This document shows, piece by piece, positions 41,803-51,315 of a stretch of DNA of 64,000 bases. Both the position numbers and the translations under genes were made by a program. Below the pieces are notes generated by a model that saw only the letters and a program-made list of their open reading frames with translations, searched no databases and was not told where the DNA came from. Positions within the stretch are counted from its first letter, which is position 1. Each line of letters starts with the position of its first letter. Origin of the DNA: GWE2-40-63 sp050179685 (lineage in GTDB: Bacteria; Bacteroidota; Bacteroidia; Bacteroidales; SZUA-534); the NCBI GenBank assembly GCA_050179685.1, contig JBFXEW010000006.1, positions 124,001 through 188,000 on the forward strand, written 5' to 3'.

Positions 41803-43488
41803 CTAAAAGGCAACTTCCTTCGGTTTCTCAGTGCTTTTTGTATGCACGTTTACAGCCCGACCCGAGGGTTCGTTCATGTTTTGGAACGAGGCATCCCAGG
41901 CCAGCGCATCGGGCGTGCTGCAAGCAACCGACGGAACCGACGGAACACTTAATGCTGCCGCATCTGAAGGGAAGTGTTCTGAGAAAATACAGCGATAATA
42001 GTATTCCTCTTTGGAACCTGGCGTTTGAACCGGGAATTTATAACAGGCGTTGGCCAATTGTTCATCGCTTACCTGTTCTTCAACCATGGTTTTCAGGGTG
42101 TCAATCCAGCTGTAACCCACACCATCGGAGAATTGCTCTTTTTGCCTCCAGGCCACCTCGTGCGGAATGTAATCTTCAAATGCTTTGCGCACCAGCCATT
42201 TTTCCATGCGTTCAGCCGTAATCATTTTGTCTTTTGGGTTTAGTCTCATGGCCACATCAATAAACTCCTTATCAAGAAAAGGAACCCGTCCTTCGATTCC
42301 CCAGGCAGCCAGCGATTTGTTGGCACGCAGGCAATCGTACTGATGCAGTTTGCTTAGTTTGCGAACCGTTTCCTTATGGAATTCTTCGGCATCGGGAGCC
42401 TTATGAAAATACAGGTAACCCCCAAACAATTCGTCGGCACCTTCGCCGCTGAGCACCATCTTTATTCCCATGGCTTTTATGGCACGGGCCATTAAATACA
42501 TGGGTGTAGATGCACGCACCGTAGTAATATCGTAAGTTTCTAATTGGTAAATTACATCGCGCAAAGCGTCGAGGCCTTCCTGAATGGTAAAAACAATTTC
42601 GTGATGTACGGTTCCAATGTGTTCGGCCACTTTTTTGGCTGCGGCTAAATCGGGTGAGCCTTTTAGACCTACGGCAAAAGAGTGCAACTGAGGCCACCAC
42701 GCTGCCGCCTGATCGTCGGTTTCGATGCGTTTTTGGGCATATTTTTTTGCCAATGCCGAAGTTACCGAGGAATCCAGTCCGCCCGAAAGCAATACGCCAT
42801 AAGGAACATCGGACATGAGTTGTCGCTTAACTGCGGCATCCAATGCGTCGTGTAAATCTTTTATCGATGTGGTGTTGTTTTTAACTGCATCATAGTCGAC
42901 CCAATCGCGCTGGTACCATTTTACCAGTTTGCCGTCGGCACTCGATAAATAATGACCGGGAGGAAAAAGTTCGATGGTTGTGCATATTCCCTCCAAAGCT
43001 TTTAGTTCTGAAGCCACAAAGAAAGTCCCGTTTTCGTCGCGGCCCATATATAAGGGAATTATTCCCATGTGATCGCGGGCAATCAGGTATTCATCTTTAG
43101 CCGAATCGTAAAGGGCAAAACCAAATATGCCGTTTAAATCGTCTAAAAAGTCGGTGCCTTTATCGCGGTAGAGCGCAAGAATTACCTCACAATCCGATTC
43201 GGTCTTAAAATTATAGCTGCCTTCAAAGTTTTTTCTCAGGGTTCGGTGGTTGTATATTTCGCCATTTACCGCCAAAATTACCTTAGCATCTTCACTGTAT
43301 AAGGGTTGTTTTCCCGAAGTGGGGTCAACAATAGCCAGGCGCTCGTGGGCTAAGATAGCTTTATCTTCGCAATGAATTCCGCTCCAGTCGGGTCCGCGGT
43401 GGCGAACTTTTTTAGCCATTTTTAAAATCCGGGGCCTTAGGTCTTCAGCTTTTTGCTTTAATTCAAACGCACAAACAATTCCGCACAT
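41803..43488 (-). CDS. asnB: Asparagine synthase B (glutamine-hydrolysing)
   Basis: The 561-residue enzyme makes asparagine from aspartate, glutamine and ATP. The N-terminal class II amidotransferase starts MCGIVCAFE, with the Cys2 nucleophile, and has RHRGPDWSGIH and LAVNGEIYNH. The synthetase domain has the PP-loop VLLSGGLDSSV near residues 232-240. The C-terminal ~60 residues are low in complexity (SVPSVPSVACS) and typical of variable AsnB tails. It is single-gene and convergent with valS. Confidence 0.97.
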   Translation of the reverse strand: MCGIVCAFELKQKAEDLRPRILKMAKKVRHRGPDWSGIHCEDKAILAHERLAIVDPTSGKQPLYSEDAKVILAVNGEIYNHRTLRKNFEGSYNFKTESDCEVILALYRDKGTDFLDDLNGIFGFALYDSAKDEYLIARDHMGIIPLYMGRDENGTFFVASELKALEGICTTIELFPPGHYLSSADGKLVKWYQRDWVDYDAVKNNTTSIKDLHDALDAAVKRQLMSDVPYGVLLSGGLDSSVTSALAKKYAQKRIETDDQAAAWWPQLHSFAVGLKGSPDLAAAKKVAEHIGTVHHEIVFTIQEGLDALRDVIYQLETYDITTVRASTPMYLMARAIKAMGIKMVLSGEGADELFGGYLYFHKAPDAEEFHKETVRKLSKLHQYDCLRANKSLAAWGIEGRVPFLDKEFIDVAMRLNPKDKMITAERMEKWLVRKAFEDYIPHEVAWRQKEQFSDGVGYSWIDTLKTMVEEQVSDEQLANACYKFPVQTPGSKEEYYYRCIFSEHFPSDAAALSVPSVPSVACSTPDALAWDASFQNMNEPSGRAVNVHTKSTEKPKEVAF

Positions 43489-43649
43489 ATATTATAATAT
43501 TATAGATTAAGAATGAGTTTTGCTATTAAATGATATCAGAACACATCTAATAGTTATAAATCGGCACTAAAATAGATATAATAGTTTTCAATTAAAAGCA
43601 AAACGGCGAAAAAAATTAACAGATGGTTTAATTGAGCGATTTTTTGTGA

Positions 43650-43694
43650 AAATAAAAAAGGGTTCAATTAAAATTTCTTTTAAAAGAACCCTTT
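43650..43694 (-). terminator. Terminator of the phosphofructokinase gene
   Basis: AAAGGGTTC/GAACCCTTT (43657-43665 with 43686-43694) forms a 9-bp stem around an A/T-rich loop; on the minus strand it runs into TTTTTTATT. It lies 22 nt after the pfk stop. Confidence 0.75.
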
Positions 43695-43715
43695 GATTTA
43701 AATGTTTTAGTGCAT

Positions 43716-44858
43716 CTAACTTATATCGCCCAGGCAAGTACCTACATCGCGGGCGCTGTCAATCCACGGATGATTGAGTGGAACCAGTTTGGTTTTTCCG
43801 GCCACCTGATCCAGGGGAACGGCTTCAGTTCCATCGCCACGTGCGGCAACCATAACACCAAACTGTTCGTTTTTTATGTAATCGGCACAGGCTGTTCCCA
43901 GTCGGGTAGCCAGCAGGCGGTCGGCTGCTGATGGTGTTCCGCCCCGTTGCAAGTGACCTAATATAGTCACCCGTGCTTCGAGTCGTGTTAAGGTTTCGAG
44001 CTGTTGGGCCAAATCCATGGTTCTGCGTGTGGCCTGTTTTTTAAAGGCCTTTAATTCTGTTTTTATGGCTTGTTTTTTTTCTTTGTCTTCCTCGCTATTC
44101 AGCTTTGCTGCCAACAGTTCAATATTGTCGGCCGATTCACGAGTCATGGCGCCTTCGGCAACAGCCACAATGCTAAAAGGTGAACCATTACGGGCACGGC
44201 GCAGGATGGATTCGGCTACCGCTTCAATATGATAGGGAATTTCGGGAATAAGAATTACGTCGGCACCACCGGCTACTCCGGCTCCCAGAGCCAGCCAGCC
44301 GGCACGGTTGCCCATAATTTCGACTACAATAATCCGGTGATGGCTGTGTGCTGTACTGTGCAGGCGATCAATGGCATCGACGGCTACACCCAGAGCGGTA
44401 TCAAAACCAAAAGTCATGTCAGTAAGTACCACATCGTTGTCGATGGTTTTGGGCAGGGTGATAATATTCAGTCCTTTTTTAACCAGTTCGTAGGCATTTT
44501 TCTGGGTTCCGCCGCCACCCAGACAAACCAGGCAGTCGAGGTGTTGTTTGTAATAGTTTTCAGCAATTACATCGGTCATGTCCATTATTTGCCCGCCGAT
44601 AGGCATTTTGTGCGGTTTGTCGCGACTGGTTCCCAGTATGGTTCCACCCAGTGTTAAGATTCCGGAAAGTATTTTTTGGTCGAGACGCATGATACGGTTT
44701 TCCATCAATCCGCGAAATCCGTCTTTAAAACCAATTACCTGCATGTCGTATTTTCGGATAGCAGCCTTTCCAATTCCACGCAATGCAGCATTTAATCCCG
44801 GTGTATCGCCCCCTGATGTTAATAAGCCAATGTGATTTGCCATGATGTGTTTTTTCAA
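43716..44858 (-). CDS. 6-phosphofructokinase (PFK family)
   Basis: The 380-residue enzyme phosphorylates fructose 6-phosphate in glycolysis. It has GLLTSGGDTPGLNAALRG at residues 11-28, GSPFSIVAVAEGA, and the catalytic block TLPKTIDNDVVLTDMTFGFD near 137-156. Where ATP enzymes have GGDG and PPi enzymes GGDD, this protein has GGGGTQKNA near 113. The Gly in the second key position favours ATP, while Lys before TIDND is the PPi-type or group III residue; phosphoryl donor is therefore uncertain. A second Met at residue 6 (44843) is an alternative start. Confidence 0.9.
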   Translation of the reverse strand: MKKHIMANHIGLLTSGGDTPGLNAALRGIGKAAIRKYDMQVIGFKDGFRGLMENRIMRLDQKILSGILTLGGTILGTSRDKPHKMPIGGQIMDMTDVIAENYYKQHLDCLVCLGGGGTQKNAYELVKKGLNIITLPKTIDNDVVLTDMTFGFDTALGVAVDAIDRLHSTAHSHHRIIVVEIMGNRAGWLALGAGVAGGADVILIPEIPYHIEAVAESILRRARNGSPFSIVAVAEGAMTRESADNIELLAAKLNSEEDKEKKQAIKTELKAFKKQATRRTMDLAQQLETLTRLEARVTILGHLQRGGTPSAADRLLATRLGTACADYIKNEQFGVMVAARGDGTEAVPLDQVAGKTKLVPLNHPWIDSARDVGTCLGDIS

Positions 44859-44910
44859 TTTTGGTTTTCTTGCTTAACAATTCAAAAAACCATAGGGTTT
44901 AGGAATAATG

Positions 44911-46377
44911 TTAAAAGGTATATCCAATGGTAAAATATGAGGTAATATTTGTCCGGTCGGGTAGTAATTCGTTTTTATTTAAGTTTGTAGCACCAATCTT
45001 TTGTGTGAAACCAATTTGCATGAATTTGATATCCATTCCTAAGCCCCAGTTTATTCCCCATATTTCATTGGCAAAAACGTCGTTAAAATTCCAGAGTTCC
45101 GATTCAATTTTTCCTGCAAATATTTTTGAGTAGTATCCACCCAGCAACAGATAAGCTCGTACATCCTGATTTGGTGCTGAATTGGTGGTTATTAAACAAT
45201 TCAAATCGCCGGTAACAGCCTGACTGTTATAGTCACCATGTGCACTGGGAGCATTTTTATTCTCATAGGTAATTTCGGGTTGTAAGGTAAAACGTTTACT
45301 GAACCGCAGTTGACTGTAAAAGCCTACATTAAAAGCAAATGAAGGTTTACTCTGATAGAAATCATCCTGGTAATCATCGTAGTTTGAACCAATGTTTATA
45401 CGAAATCCGGCTCTATATTTCTTTGCTTTCTTTATTTGCTCAGTTGCTGGTTCCAAATTAGCCAGTAAAGGTTCCGATTGGTTTGCCTGTTTTGTGACAA
45501 AATCGGTAAGGAAAGAAGCAATTACCGCCATTCCATCGTAATCGAGCAGGTGGGCATCGTCTTCGGGTTTGTGATAGGGTGAAAGTGTTCCGGTAGTAAC
45601 ATGAACAACCGGAATTCCTATTTGTCCAAAAGGGCGGGTGTCGGTTCGTGAAGGAACCTTGTTGGTAATTTTATTTAGTTTTATTCCATAGAAATCGGCA
45701 ATTTGACGGGCCGAAGTTTCACTTTCTTTTAAGGTTCCCAGTCCCAGCAGGTCTATTCCTCCGGCTTCACTAAACATGCCCACCATATCGATACTAAAGG
45801 CAAGTTTTATTTGCGATGGATTAATCAGGCTGTCGGCTACAAACTGCGTCGAACCTTTTAAGCCACTCTCTTCAGCATCCCAGGCAGCAATAATGATACT
45901 GCGTTTTAATAATTTGTTTTGTTTTAATTGTCGGGCAATTTCAATTATTGTTGCTACTCCCGAGGCATTATCGTCGGCACCGTTGAATACAACTTTTTGT
46001 TTTTCACTGTGGTTTTCAAAATAGTATCCAATGTGATCGTAATGAGCACCCAGAACAATGTATTCGTATTTTAAAAGCGGATCGTTTCCTTCAATTACAC
46101 CCAATATATTTTTGGCTTCAATGCTGTTTGCCCCCGTACGAAACATAAAGTGATGAAAAAAATCATCTCCTAAAGGATTGATTCCCAATTTTATAAATTC
46201 TTCGGCAATATAATTTGCCGCCATCAGGCAACCTTTTGTGCCCGGACTGCGTCCTTCAAGCGTATCGCTGGCTAAAAAATAAACGTGTTTGCTTAGCGAA
46301 TCGGCCGAAATTGTTGTTTGTGCTACAGTTGAGGCTGACCAAACAAAAGCTGCGAGAATAATAAGGTGTTTTTTCAT
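44911..46377 (-). CDS. M28 family metallopeptidase fused to a C-terminal outer-membrane beta-barrel
   Basis: The 488-residue protein has a signal peptide (MKKHLIILAAFVWSASTVAQ). Residues ~20-300 form an M28 aminopeptidase domain: zinc ligands in GAHYDHIGYY, GADDNASGVA, AWDAEESGLKGS, DMVG and PYHKPEDD. Residues ~320-488 form alternating strands (AGFRINIGSNYDDYQ ... FTIGYTF) ending in Phe, as outer-membrane barrels do. The passenger order (peptidase first, barrel last) suggests a surface- or periplasm-facing peptidase tethered to its own barrel. This combination is uncommon in my knowledge of the family. Confidence 0.78.
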   Translation of the reverse strand: MKKHLIILAAFVWSASTVAQTTISADSLSKHVYFLASDTLEGRSPGTKGCLMAANYIAEEFIKLGINPLGDDFFHHFMFRTGANSIEAKNILGVIEGNDPLLKYEYIVLGAHYDHIGYYFENHSEKQKVVFNGADDNASGVATIIEIARQLKQNKLLKRSIIIAAWDAEESGLKGSTQFVADSLINPSQIKLAFSIDMVGMFSEAGGIDLLGLGTLKESETSARQIADFYGIKLNKITNKVPSRTDTRPFGQIGIPVVHVTTGTLSPYHKPEDDAHLLDYDGMAVIASFLTDFVTKQANQSEPLLANLEPATEQIKKAKKYRAGFRINIGSNYDDYQDDFYQSKPSFAFNVGFYSQLRFSKRFTLQPEITYENKNAPSAHGDYNSQAVTGDLNCLITTNSAPNQDVRAYLLLGGYYSKIFAGKIESELWNFNDVFANEIWGINWGLGMDIKFMQIGFTQKIGATNLNKNELLPDRTNITSYFTIGYTF

Positions 46378-46527
46378 AGTTATTAATTATGTGTAACCAA
46401 AGGAACAATTTTTTTTTATTTGAAGCTACTTCCGGTGCGATTAATTGAATTCATCGGTGCTTCATTTTTTAATATTTATTTTAACTGTAGATTTTTGAAT
46501 TGTAAAACCTGTAAAAACTAAAGAATT

Positions 46528-47268
46528 ATGAAACTGAAGATAAAATTAGGAATGTTTGTGTTGGCATCGCTTGTTTTTATGGTGGCTTGTTCCTCATCGG
46601 ACGAAACAGTAAACTACTGGTATAGTTATGGAACTTATCTGGATTCTGATTTATCGGATGAAGGATTTATCATGAAAATGGATGATGGCGATACCCTGAT
46701 ACCTGTTAGTGTTGACTATATTCAGGAGGGCATTGTTGATGGAAGCCGGGTAATCCCTATTTATAGTATTGTTAGCGAAGAGGGTAATACATTAAATGTT
46801 AATGTCAGCAAAATAGAAGCGATTCTTACCAAGCCCATCATTCAACTTACCGAAGAAATTGCCGACAGCATTGGTAACGATCCGGTTACGGTTTGGGACG
46901 GTAATGTTTGGTTCTCAGAAAATCACCTGAACGTTATATTTTCTTATTTGGGTTCGAATAAGGTTCATTCAATTAACCTGGTTAAACCTCTTGGAGAACA
47001 ACTCGACGATGAAGGCCGTCAGATTTTGGAATTCAGACATAACGACAACGGCGATTTCAATAACATTCAATACACAGGAATTGTATCGTTCGATATGTCG
47101 AGCCTTTATCAGGATGGAATGGATACATTGAACGTGTTGTTTAAGTGCCAGAATTATTATGCAGAGGAATTTACCTGGGAAGGAACTTTTGTTTTCGACC
47201 CTGAAGATTTTACCGGAAGAACTGCTGAGCCCGGCGAACCCATTCAATTTGTTAGAAGTATAAAATAA
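46528..47268 (+). CDS. NigD-like lipoprotein
   Basis: The 246-residue protein has a signal peptide with lipobox VFMVAC (Cys at ~21) followed by SSSDE. The remainder (YGTYLDSDLSDEGFIMKMDD, DTLIPVSVDYIQEGIVDGSR) matches the NigD-like N-terminal OB-fold and C-terminal beta domain seen in Bacteroidota surface proteins. Its role is unknown; in Bacteroides, nigD lies in a bacteriocin-type locus. It is diverged from the M28-barrel gene and ends in a strong bidirectional terminator. Confidence 0.75.
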   Translation: MKLKIKLGMFVLASLVFMVACSSSDETVNYWYSYGTYLDSDLSDEGFIMKMDDGDTLIPVSVDYIQEGIVDGSRVIPIYSIVSEEGNTLNVNVSKIEAILTKPIIQLTEEIADSIGNDPVTVWDGNVWFSENHLNVIFSYLGSNKVHSINLVKPLGEQLDDEGRQILEFRHNDNGDFNNIQYTGIVSFDMSSLYQDGMDTLNVLFKCQNYYAEEFTWEGTFVFDPEDFTGRTAEPGEPIQFVRSIK

Positions 47269-47304
47269 CTAAAGCACACCAGAGGGAATTTCCCTTATTA
47301 AAAC

Positions 47305-47340
47305 AAAAGCGGCCTTTGAATTTTTAAAGGCCGCTTTTAC
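47305..47340. terminator. Bidirectional terminator between NigD-like and rubrerythrin genes
   Basis: A 13-bp perfect stem AAAAGCGGCCTTT/AAAGGCCGCTTTT (47305-47317 with 47326-47338), loop 8 nt. Confidence 0.9.
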
Positions 47341-47365
47341 TTATTATGGAATATAACAACACGTA

Positions 47366-47938
47366 TTAATAGTTGGCTCCTTCAATCTCAAAATGTGATT
47401 GCGGATGTTGACAAGCCGGACAATTTTGAGGGGCGCTCTTGCCTTCGTGAACATAGCCACAATTGCGGCAAACCCAACGTTCTTTTTCTTCGCGTTTAAA
47501 AACCTGGTCTTTTTCAATGTTCTCGAGTAATTTGCGGTAGCGTTTTTCGTGCTCGGCTTCAACCTTAGCAATGAGTTTAAATGCTGTTGCAATTTCTTTA
47601 AACCCTTCTTCGGCAGCCACTTCGGCAAATTTTGGATATAATTCGGTCCATTCTTCGTTTTCGCCCATAGCAGCTGCTGCCAGATTCTCCATAGTATTCC
47701 CAATTTTTCCGGCCGGATAAGTAGCCGTAATTTCTACGTCGCCTCCTTCGAGAAACTCAAAAAAACGTTTGGCATGCGCCTGCTCTTGTTTTGCGGTAGT
47801 TAAAAACAAATCGGCAATTTGTTCATAGCCTTCTTTTTTAGCCACTTTTGCAAAAAATTCGTAGCGGTTTTTAGCCTGTGATTCGCCGGCAAACGATTTG
47901 AGAAGATTCTTTTCGGTTTGTGTTCCTCTTATGCTCAT
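47366..47938 (-). CDS. rbr: Rubrerythrin
   Basis: The 190-residue protein has an N-terminal ferritin-like diiron domain (KSFAGESQAKNRYEFFAKVA, TTAKQEQAHAKRFFEFLEGG, KVEAEHEKRY) and a C-terminal rubredoxin domain with CRNC near 155 and CPAC near 172. It reduces hydrogen peroxide with electrons from NADH-dependent reductases, protecting anaerobic or microaerophilic cells. Its presence fits an anaerobe or facultative anaerobe. Length is normal. Confidence 0.96.
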   Translation of the reverse strand: MSIRGTQTEKNLLKSFAGESQAKNRYEFFAKVAKKEGYEQIADLFLTTAKQEQAHAKRFFEFLEGGDVEITATYPAGKIGNTMENLAAAAMGENEEWTELYPKFAEVAAEEGFKEIATAFKLIAKVEAEHEKRYRKLLENIEKDQVFKREEKERWVCRNCGYVHEGKSAPQNCPACQHPQSHFEIEGANY

Positions 47939-48030
47939 AATTTCATCGATTTAAATTTATCTCATAAAAATATAAAAAGCCAAAGCTATTGACTAATATA
48001 AGAGGCAAAACTCACGGCAAAACCTTCAAT

Positions 48031-49092
48031 TTAGAATGATTCTTTTTTTAAATAAAACATTACCCTTTGTGTAAGAAGACTAAGCAGAAGCATCAGGAAA
48101 GGCTGTAATAAAAGCAGCAGCCAGTTGCTGAGCGGGGCGGTGAACATGTTTGTATGACTGAGTAATTTATAAGTAAAAGCCAGATATAGAAGTGAAACGT
48201 ACCAGTGTTTTCCCAGAACCACAAAGCCAGCAAGTATCTTTTTCCCCCAGTTGAAATTTTCGAGATAGATAAGTGCAAAAACATAAACAAAAGCCAGTAA
48301 AATAGTCACAGCCAGCGCATCAATTAAGTAAAACAATTGGCCAAGTTTCCAGTGCATTATCAGTTGGTAGGCGCCAAAAAAGGTGAGTAATACCCACAAC
48401 ACGATTAAAGCGATGCTAAGTTTAAACATCCGTTTGAGTTCGGTATAATAAAACGGATAATGAAGTAAGACCTTTGCCTTGCCGGCACTGTAACCCAAAA
48501 ACAATATCGAAAAACCATAGAACCAGTTAAACAAATGTTCCGGATTGAAAAACAGGCGAGCGCCATCATTTATTAGGTGTATTGGATTTTGTATGGAAGC
48601 CAAAGAATAAAATGCACCTTTTTGAAGTTCCGGAATTCCCCAAAATGCAGCCGTAAAAAGTGCTAAAAGCAGCGATGTGGCAGCAAGGGTAACTAATTGC
48701 ACACTATGCAAGGGGCTGGTGTACGATAAAAGTACCACCATAAAAAGTAAAGGCAAAGCGCCTAAAAATACCGGTTGAAATATTCCGGCAAGCGCAACTA
48801 AGAATAGGGGAAGTATGCTGCGTTGAAACTTATATTTGGGAAGCACCTTGTTTGTTGCACAAAAATAAGCGTGCAATCCGAATAAAAAAGATGCCAGTGT
48901 AAAGGCTTTAAACGAAATAAACTGTCGGAATATATAATCAAGAAACAAGTTCGAAGCTGAAAATAATGATTCATCGGAATCGATACTTTGGCGATAAAAA
49001 ATCCAAAGTATAAATGAAGTCAGCATCAGAATTAAACCAATGATGGATTGGTAAACCGGTAATTTTTCTTGTTTATGCAAGTACGACATCAA
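48031..49092 (-). CDS. Polytopic membrane protein of unknown function (DUF6427-like)
   Basis: The 353-residue protein has about ten hydrophobic segments (IIGLILMLTSFILWIFY, ILPLFLVALAGIFQPVFLG, VLLSYTSPLHSVQLVTLAAT) and resembles the Bacteroidota DUF6427 integral membrane proteins. No catalytic motif is seen. The second Met is an equally good start. Confidence 0.55.
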   Translation of the reverse strand: MMSYLHKQEKLPVYQSIIGLILMLTSFILWIFYRQSIDSDESLFSASNLFLDYIFRQFISFKAFTLASFLFGLHAYFCATNKVLPKYKFQRSILPLFLVALAGIFQPVFLGALPLLFMVVLLSYTSPLHSVQLVTLAATSLLLALFTAAFWGIPELQKGAFYSLASIQNPIHLINDGARLFFNPEHLFNWFYGFSILFLGYSAGKAKVLLHYPFYYTELKRMFKLSIALIVLWVLLTFFGAYQLIMHWKLGQLFYLIDALAVTILLAFVYVFALIYLENFNWGKKILAGFVVLGKHWYVSLLYLAFTYKLLSHTNMFTAPLSNWLLLLLQPFLMLLLSLLTQRVMFYLKKESF

Positions 49093-49104
49093 GCCCGTTG
49101 GAAT

Positions 49105-49863
49105 TTATTGTTCTTTAATAATAACAGTTCCAATAGAACCATTGATATCCAATTCAAGGGTGTGTTTTGTTTTTCCCAGATTCGCATTGGTATAAACCCT
49201 GTTTTTTTTCTGGTAACCCGGAGTTTCCACACTACCCAAAAAACCGCTGACAATAAGTTTTACGCCCACATCTTTAGGAACTATAAAAGTTATTTGGCCA
49301 ATCCCGGCGTTTATTTTTGCCTTAAGATCGTTTTTCCATTTGCCCGAAAGGTTTACGGTGGCCTCTCCAATTCCGGCATCAATTTTCAGGGTAGGAATCG
49401 AAGTGTTTGCCAGATTAATAGTAAAGGCTCCTACGCCCAGCCTGAAGAGTGCTTTATCAATAATTAGCCCTTGCAGGTTGAATTCTGACGTGCCCACTCC
49501 CATGGCTACACCCAAGGAATAAGTGAGCTTATCGTTTAAAGCTATCTGGCATACATTTTCATCGTCAATGTGTTGTTCTTTGTGATTCGATAAAGCCGTA
49601 ATGGTAAGCTTTCCTTCTTTTTCGTTTTCGGTGAACGAAACAGTCGGATTCCAGTCGCTTTTGAAATAACTCAGGTTTACTTCAGCCAGTTCTTTCGATT
49701 GCCCGGTTACAGTCAGGTTGCCGCCCGACACTTTTATCAGTGTTTTTATATGACTCGATTTTCCGGGCTTAATAATTTGGTTTAACGATGCTTTTGAATC
49801 CTGTGCTGTACAAAGGGAGTTAAAAACCGCAAGAATAAGTAAGATGCTGATAATGTTTTTCAT
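49105..49863 (-). CDS. Secreted beta-helix-like protein (toastrack/DUF4097-like)
   Basis: With a start at the ATG at 49863 the 252-residue protein has a signal peptide MKNIISILLILAVFNSLCTAQ; an upstream ATG would add 19 residues and spoil it. The body repeats short beta segments with glycine (GGNLTVTGQSKE, LRLGVGAFTINL, AGIGEATVNLSG, AGIGQITFIVPKDVGVKLIV), the pattern of DUF4097/toastrack proteins. Role unknown; periplasmic. Confidence 0.65.
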   Translation of the reverse strand: MKNIISILLILAVFNSLCTAQDSKASLNQIIKPGKSSHIKTLIKVSGGNLTVTGQSKELAEVNLSYFKSDWNPTVSFTENEKEGKLTITALSNHKEQHIDDENVCQIALNDKLTYSLGVAMGVGTSEFNLQGLIIDKALFRLGVGAFTINLANTSIPTLKIDAGIGEATVNLSGKWKNDLKAKINAGIGQITFIVPKDVGVKLIVSGFLGSVETPGYQKKNRVYTNANLGKTKHTLELDINGSIGTVIIKEQ

Positions 49864-50011
49864 ACCATTCAAAAGATAAGTTGATTTATATATTAACAAT
49901 ATTCCGAAGATTGAAGTCAAAGCCCCGGTTTATTGGCATTTACTGGTTCTGTTGAAGCGAATGCAAGCTAATAAAAATAGTTTAAGATTGGGTTTTTCTC
50001 CAAGCCTTTGT

Positions 50012-50515
50012 TTAACTTAGATTGTCTTCTTTTTCTTTGAGAATCTGTTTTAAATTCGTTTCAAACACCGGTAATTTAAGCGACGGGTCGAAATTTGGGT
50101 TTTTGTAAAACTGATGTTGGCAAGCGTCGATATAGCCTTTTACAAAATGTGGAGCCAGGCAATAAACCAATTCATCTTCGGGACCCATAAAAGGTGGTTT
50201 TATTGACAAGACTTCGGAAAAGTGATGATTTTTTTTGCGAATTTTTGCCGCATAATCTTCAATAATGGTTTTACTAATTTGGATAATGACGGTGAAGTTT
50301 CCGTAAGCTTGTCGTACAATGGTAAAATACTTAATAGTAACCGGGTCTTTGGCCGAAACCACATCGGTGGTATAATCGAGATGGCTTTGGAACTCAAATC
50401 CCCGGGTCATTATTTTTTTTGCAACCGACGCTGAATGGGTATTGTGTAAAAATGTAACCACATCGTCGTCGTTATTTATTACTTTTTCGAGCAGATGTAA
50501 ATAAGCTTCTTCCAT
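50012..50515 (-). CDS. Hypothetical protein (possible ART-like fold)
   Basis: The 167-residue soluble protein contains VVTFLHNTHSASVAKKIMTR followed by GFEFQSHLDYTTDVV. A His/Ser followed by a helix and GF is reminiscent of the opening of ADP-ribosyltransferase-like folds, but no R-S-E motif is complete. It lies between the thioredoxin-like gene and the toastrack-like gene, on the same strand. I do not recognise a family. Confidence 0.55.
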   Translation of the reverse strand: MEEAYLHLLEKVINNDDDVVTFLHNTHSASVAKKIMTRGFEFQSHLDYTTDVVSAKDPVTIKYFTIVRQAYGNFTVIIQISKTIIEDYAAKIRKKNHHFSEVLSIKPPFMGPEDELVYCLAPHFVKGYIDACQHQFYKNPNFDPSLKLPVFETNLKQILKEKEDNLS

Positions 50516-50536
50516 TTTAGCTTTCAGGTAAGAAAT

Positions 50537-51076
50537 TTATTGCTTTACTGATTCAAAAATAACTTTTTTCATTTCGTCGAATTCCTCACGATTAAACAAG
50601 CGGGTGAGGTAAATAATTTTGCCTTGCTCGTCGATAATTACATTGCGGGTAATTCCTGCGTTTTTCATGGCGTATTTTTCAAAAATAGCTCCACCAGGGT
50701 CCAGTCCCAGTGGGTAGGTAATATTTGTTTGTTTGGCAAACTCATTCACCTTTTCAAGCGGCTCATCGCGATCGACTCCGATTAAAACAAAGTTTTTGTT
50801 TTTTAATTCCTGCCATATTTCTGATTCAATAAAAGGCATTTCTTTTCGGCAAACACCGCACCAACTGGCTGTAAATTGAAGCATAACCACTTTTCCCCGG
50901 TGGTCCGATAATTTGAATTTCTCACCATTGTTTAGTGTGGTTTTAAAATCGGGAGCTAAATCGCCCACAGCAACCACGTAACCTCTTGAGTTATCTTCGG
51001 CTTGAGCCTTAAGATTTCCACAACATATAATTAGAAATACGAAGGTGATAAGAACCGTTTTAAGTAATGATTTCAC
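50537..51076 (-). CDS. TlpA-like thiol-disulfide oxidoreductase
   Basis: The 179-residue secreted protein has a signal segment (LLKTVLITFVFLIICCG) and a thioredoxin fold with active site FTASWCGVCRKEMPF near residues 70-76 and GVDRDEP, TYPLGLDPGG. The WCGVC site fits periplasmic TlpA/ResA-like reductases that keep cysteines reduced, for example in cytochrome c maturation. Partner genes are not here. A lipobox-like LIICC is present but not standard. Confidence 0.85.
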   Translation of the reverse strand: MKSLLKTVLITFVFLIICCGNLKAQAEDNSRGYVVAVGDLAPDFKTTLNNGEKFKLSDHRGKVVMLQFTASWCGVCRKEMPFIESEIWQELKNKNFVLIGVDRDEPLEKVNEFAKQTNITYPLGLDPGGAIFEKYAMKNAGITRNVIIDEQGKIIYLTRLFNREEFDEMKKVIFESVKQ

Positions 51077-51260
51077 GAGAATAAATATTAGTTAGACATT
51101 AGTTTTCAGTCGCCTTAAATCCTTTAGTAAAGAATTGAAACCTCAGTTTTGTTCATTTTTTTTCCGATGAATGAATCTGCACGTGTTTCATCAGGATTTT
51201 TTAAGCGATACAAGATAATCATTTTTGTTTTATCGAACTTATTGCCATAATAATCCCGTA

Positions 51261-51297
51261 AATAAAAAATGCCTGCAATTATAAAAACTGCAGGCAT
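51261..51297 (-). terminator. Terminator of the giant secreted protein gene
   Basis: ATGCCTGCA/TGCAGGCAT (51269-51277 with 51289-51297) is a 9-bp stem followed on the minus strand by TTTTTTATT. Confidence 0.85.
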
Positions 51298-51315
51298 CCA
51301 ATTAAAACCCCTCGC

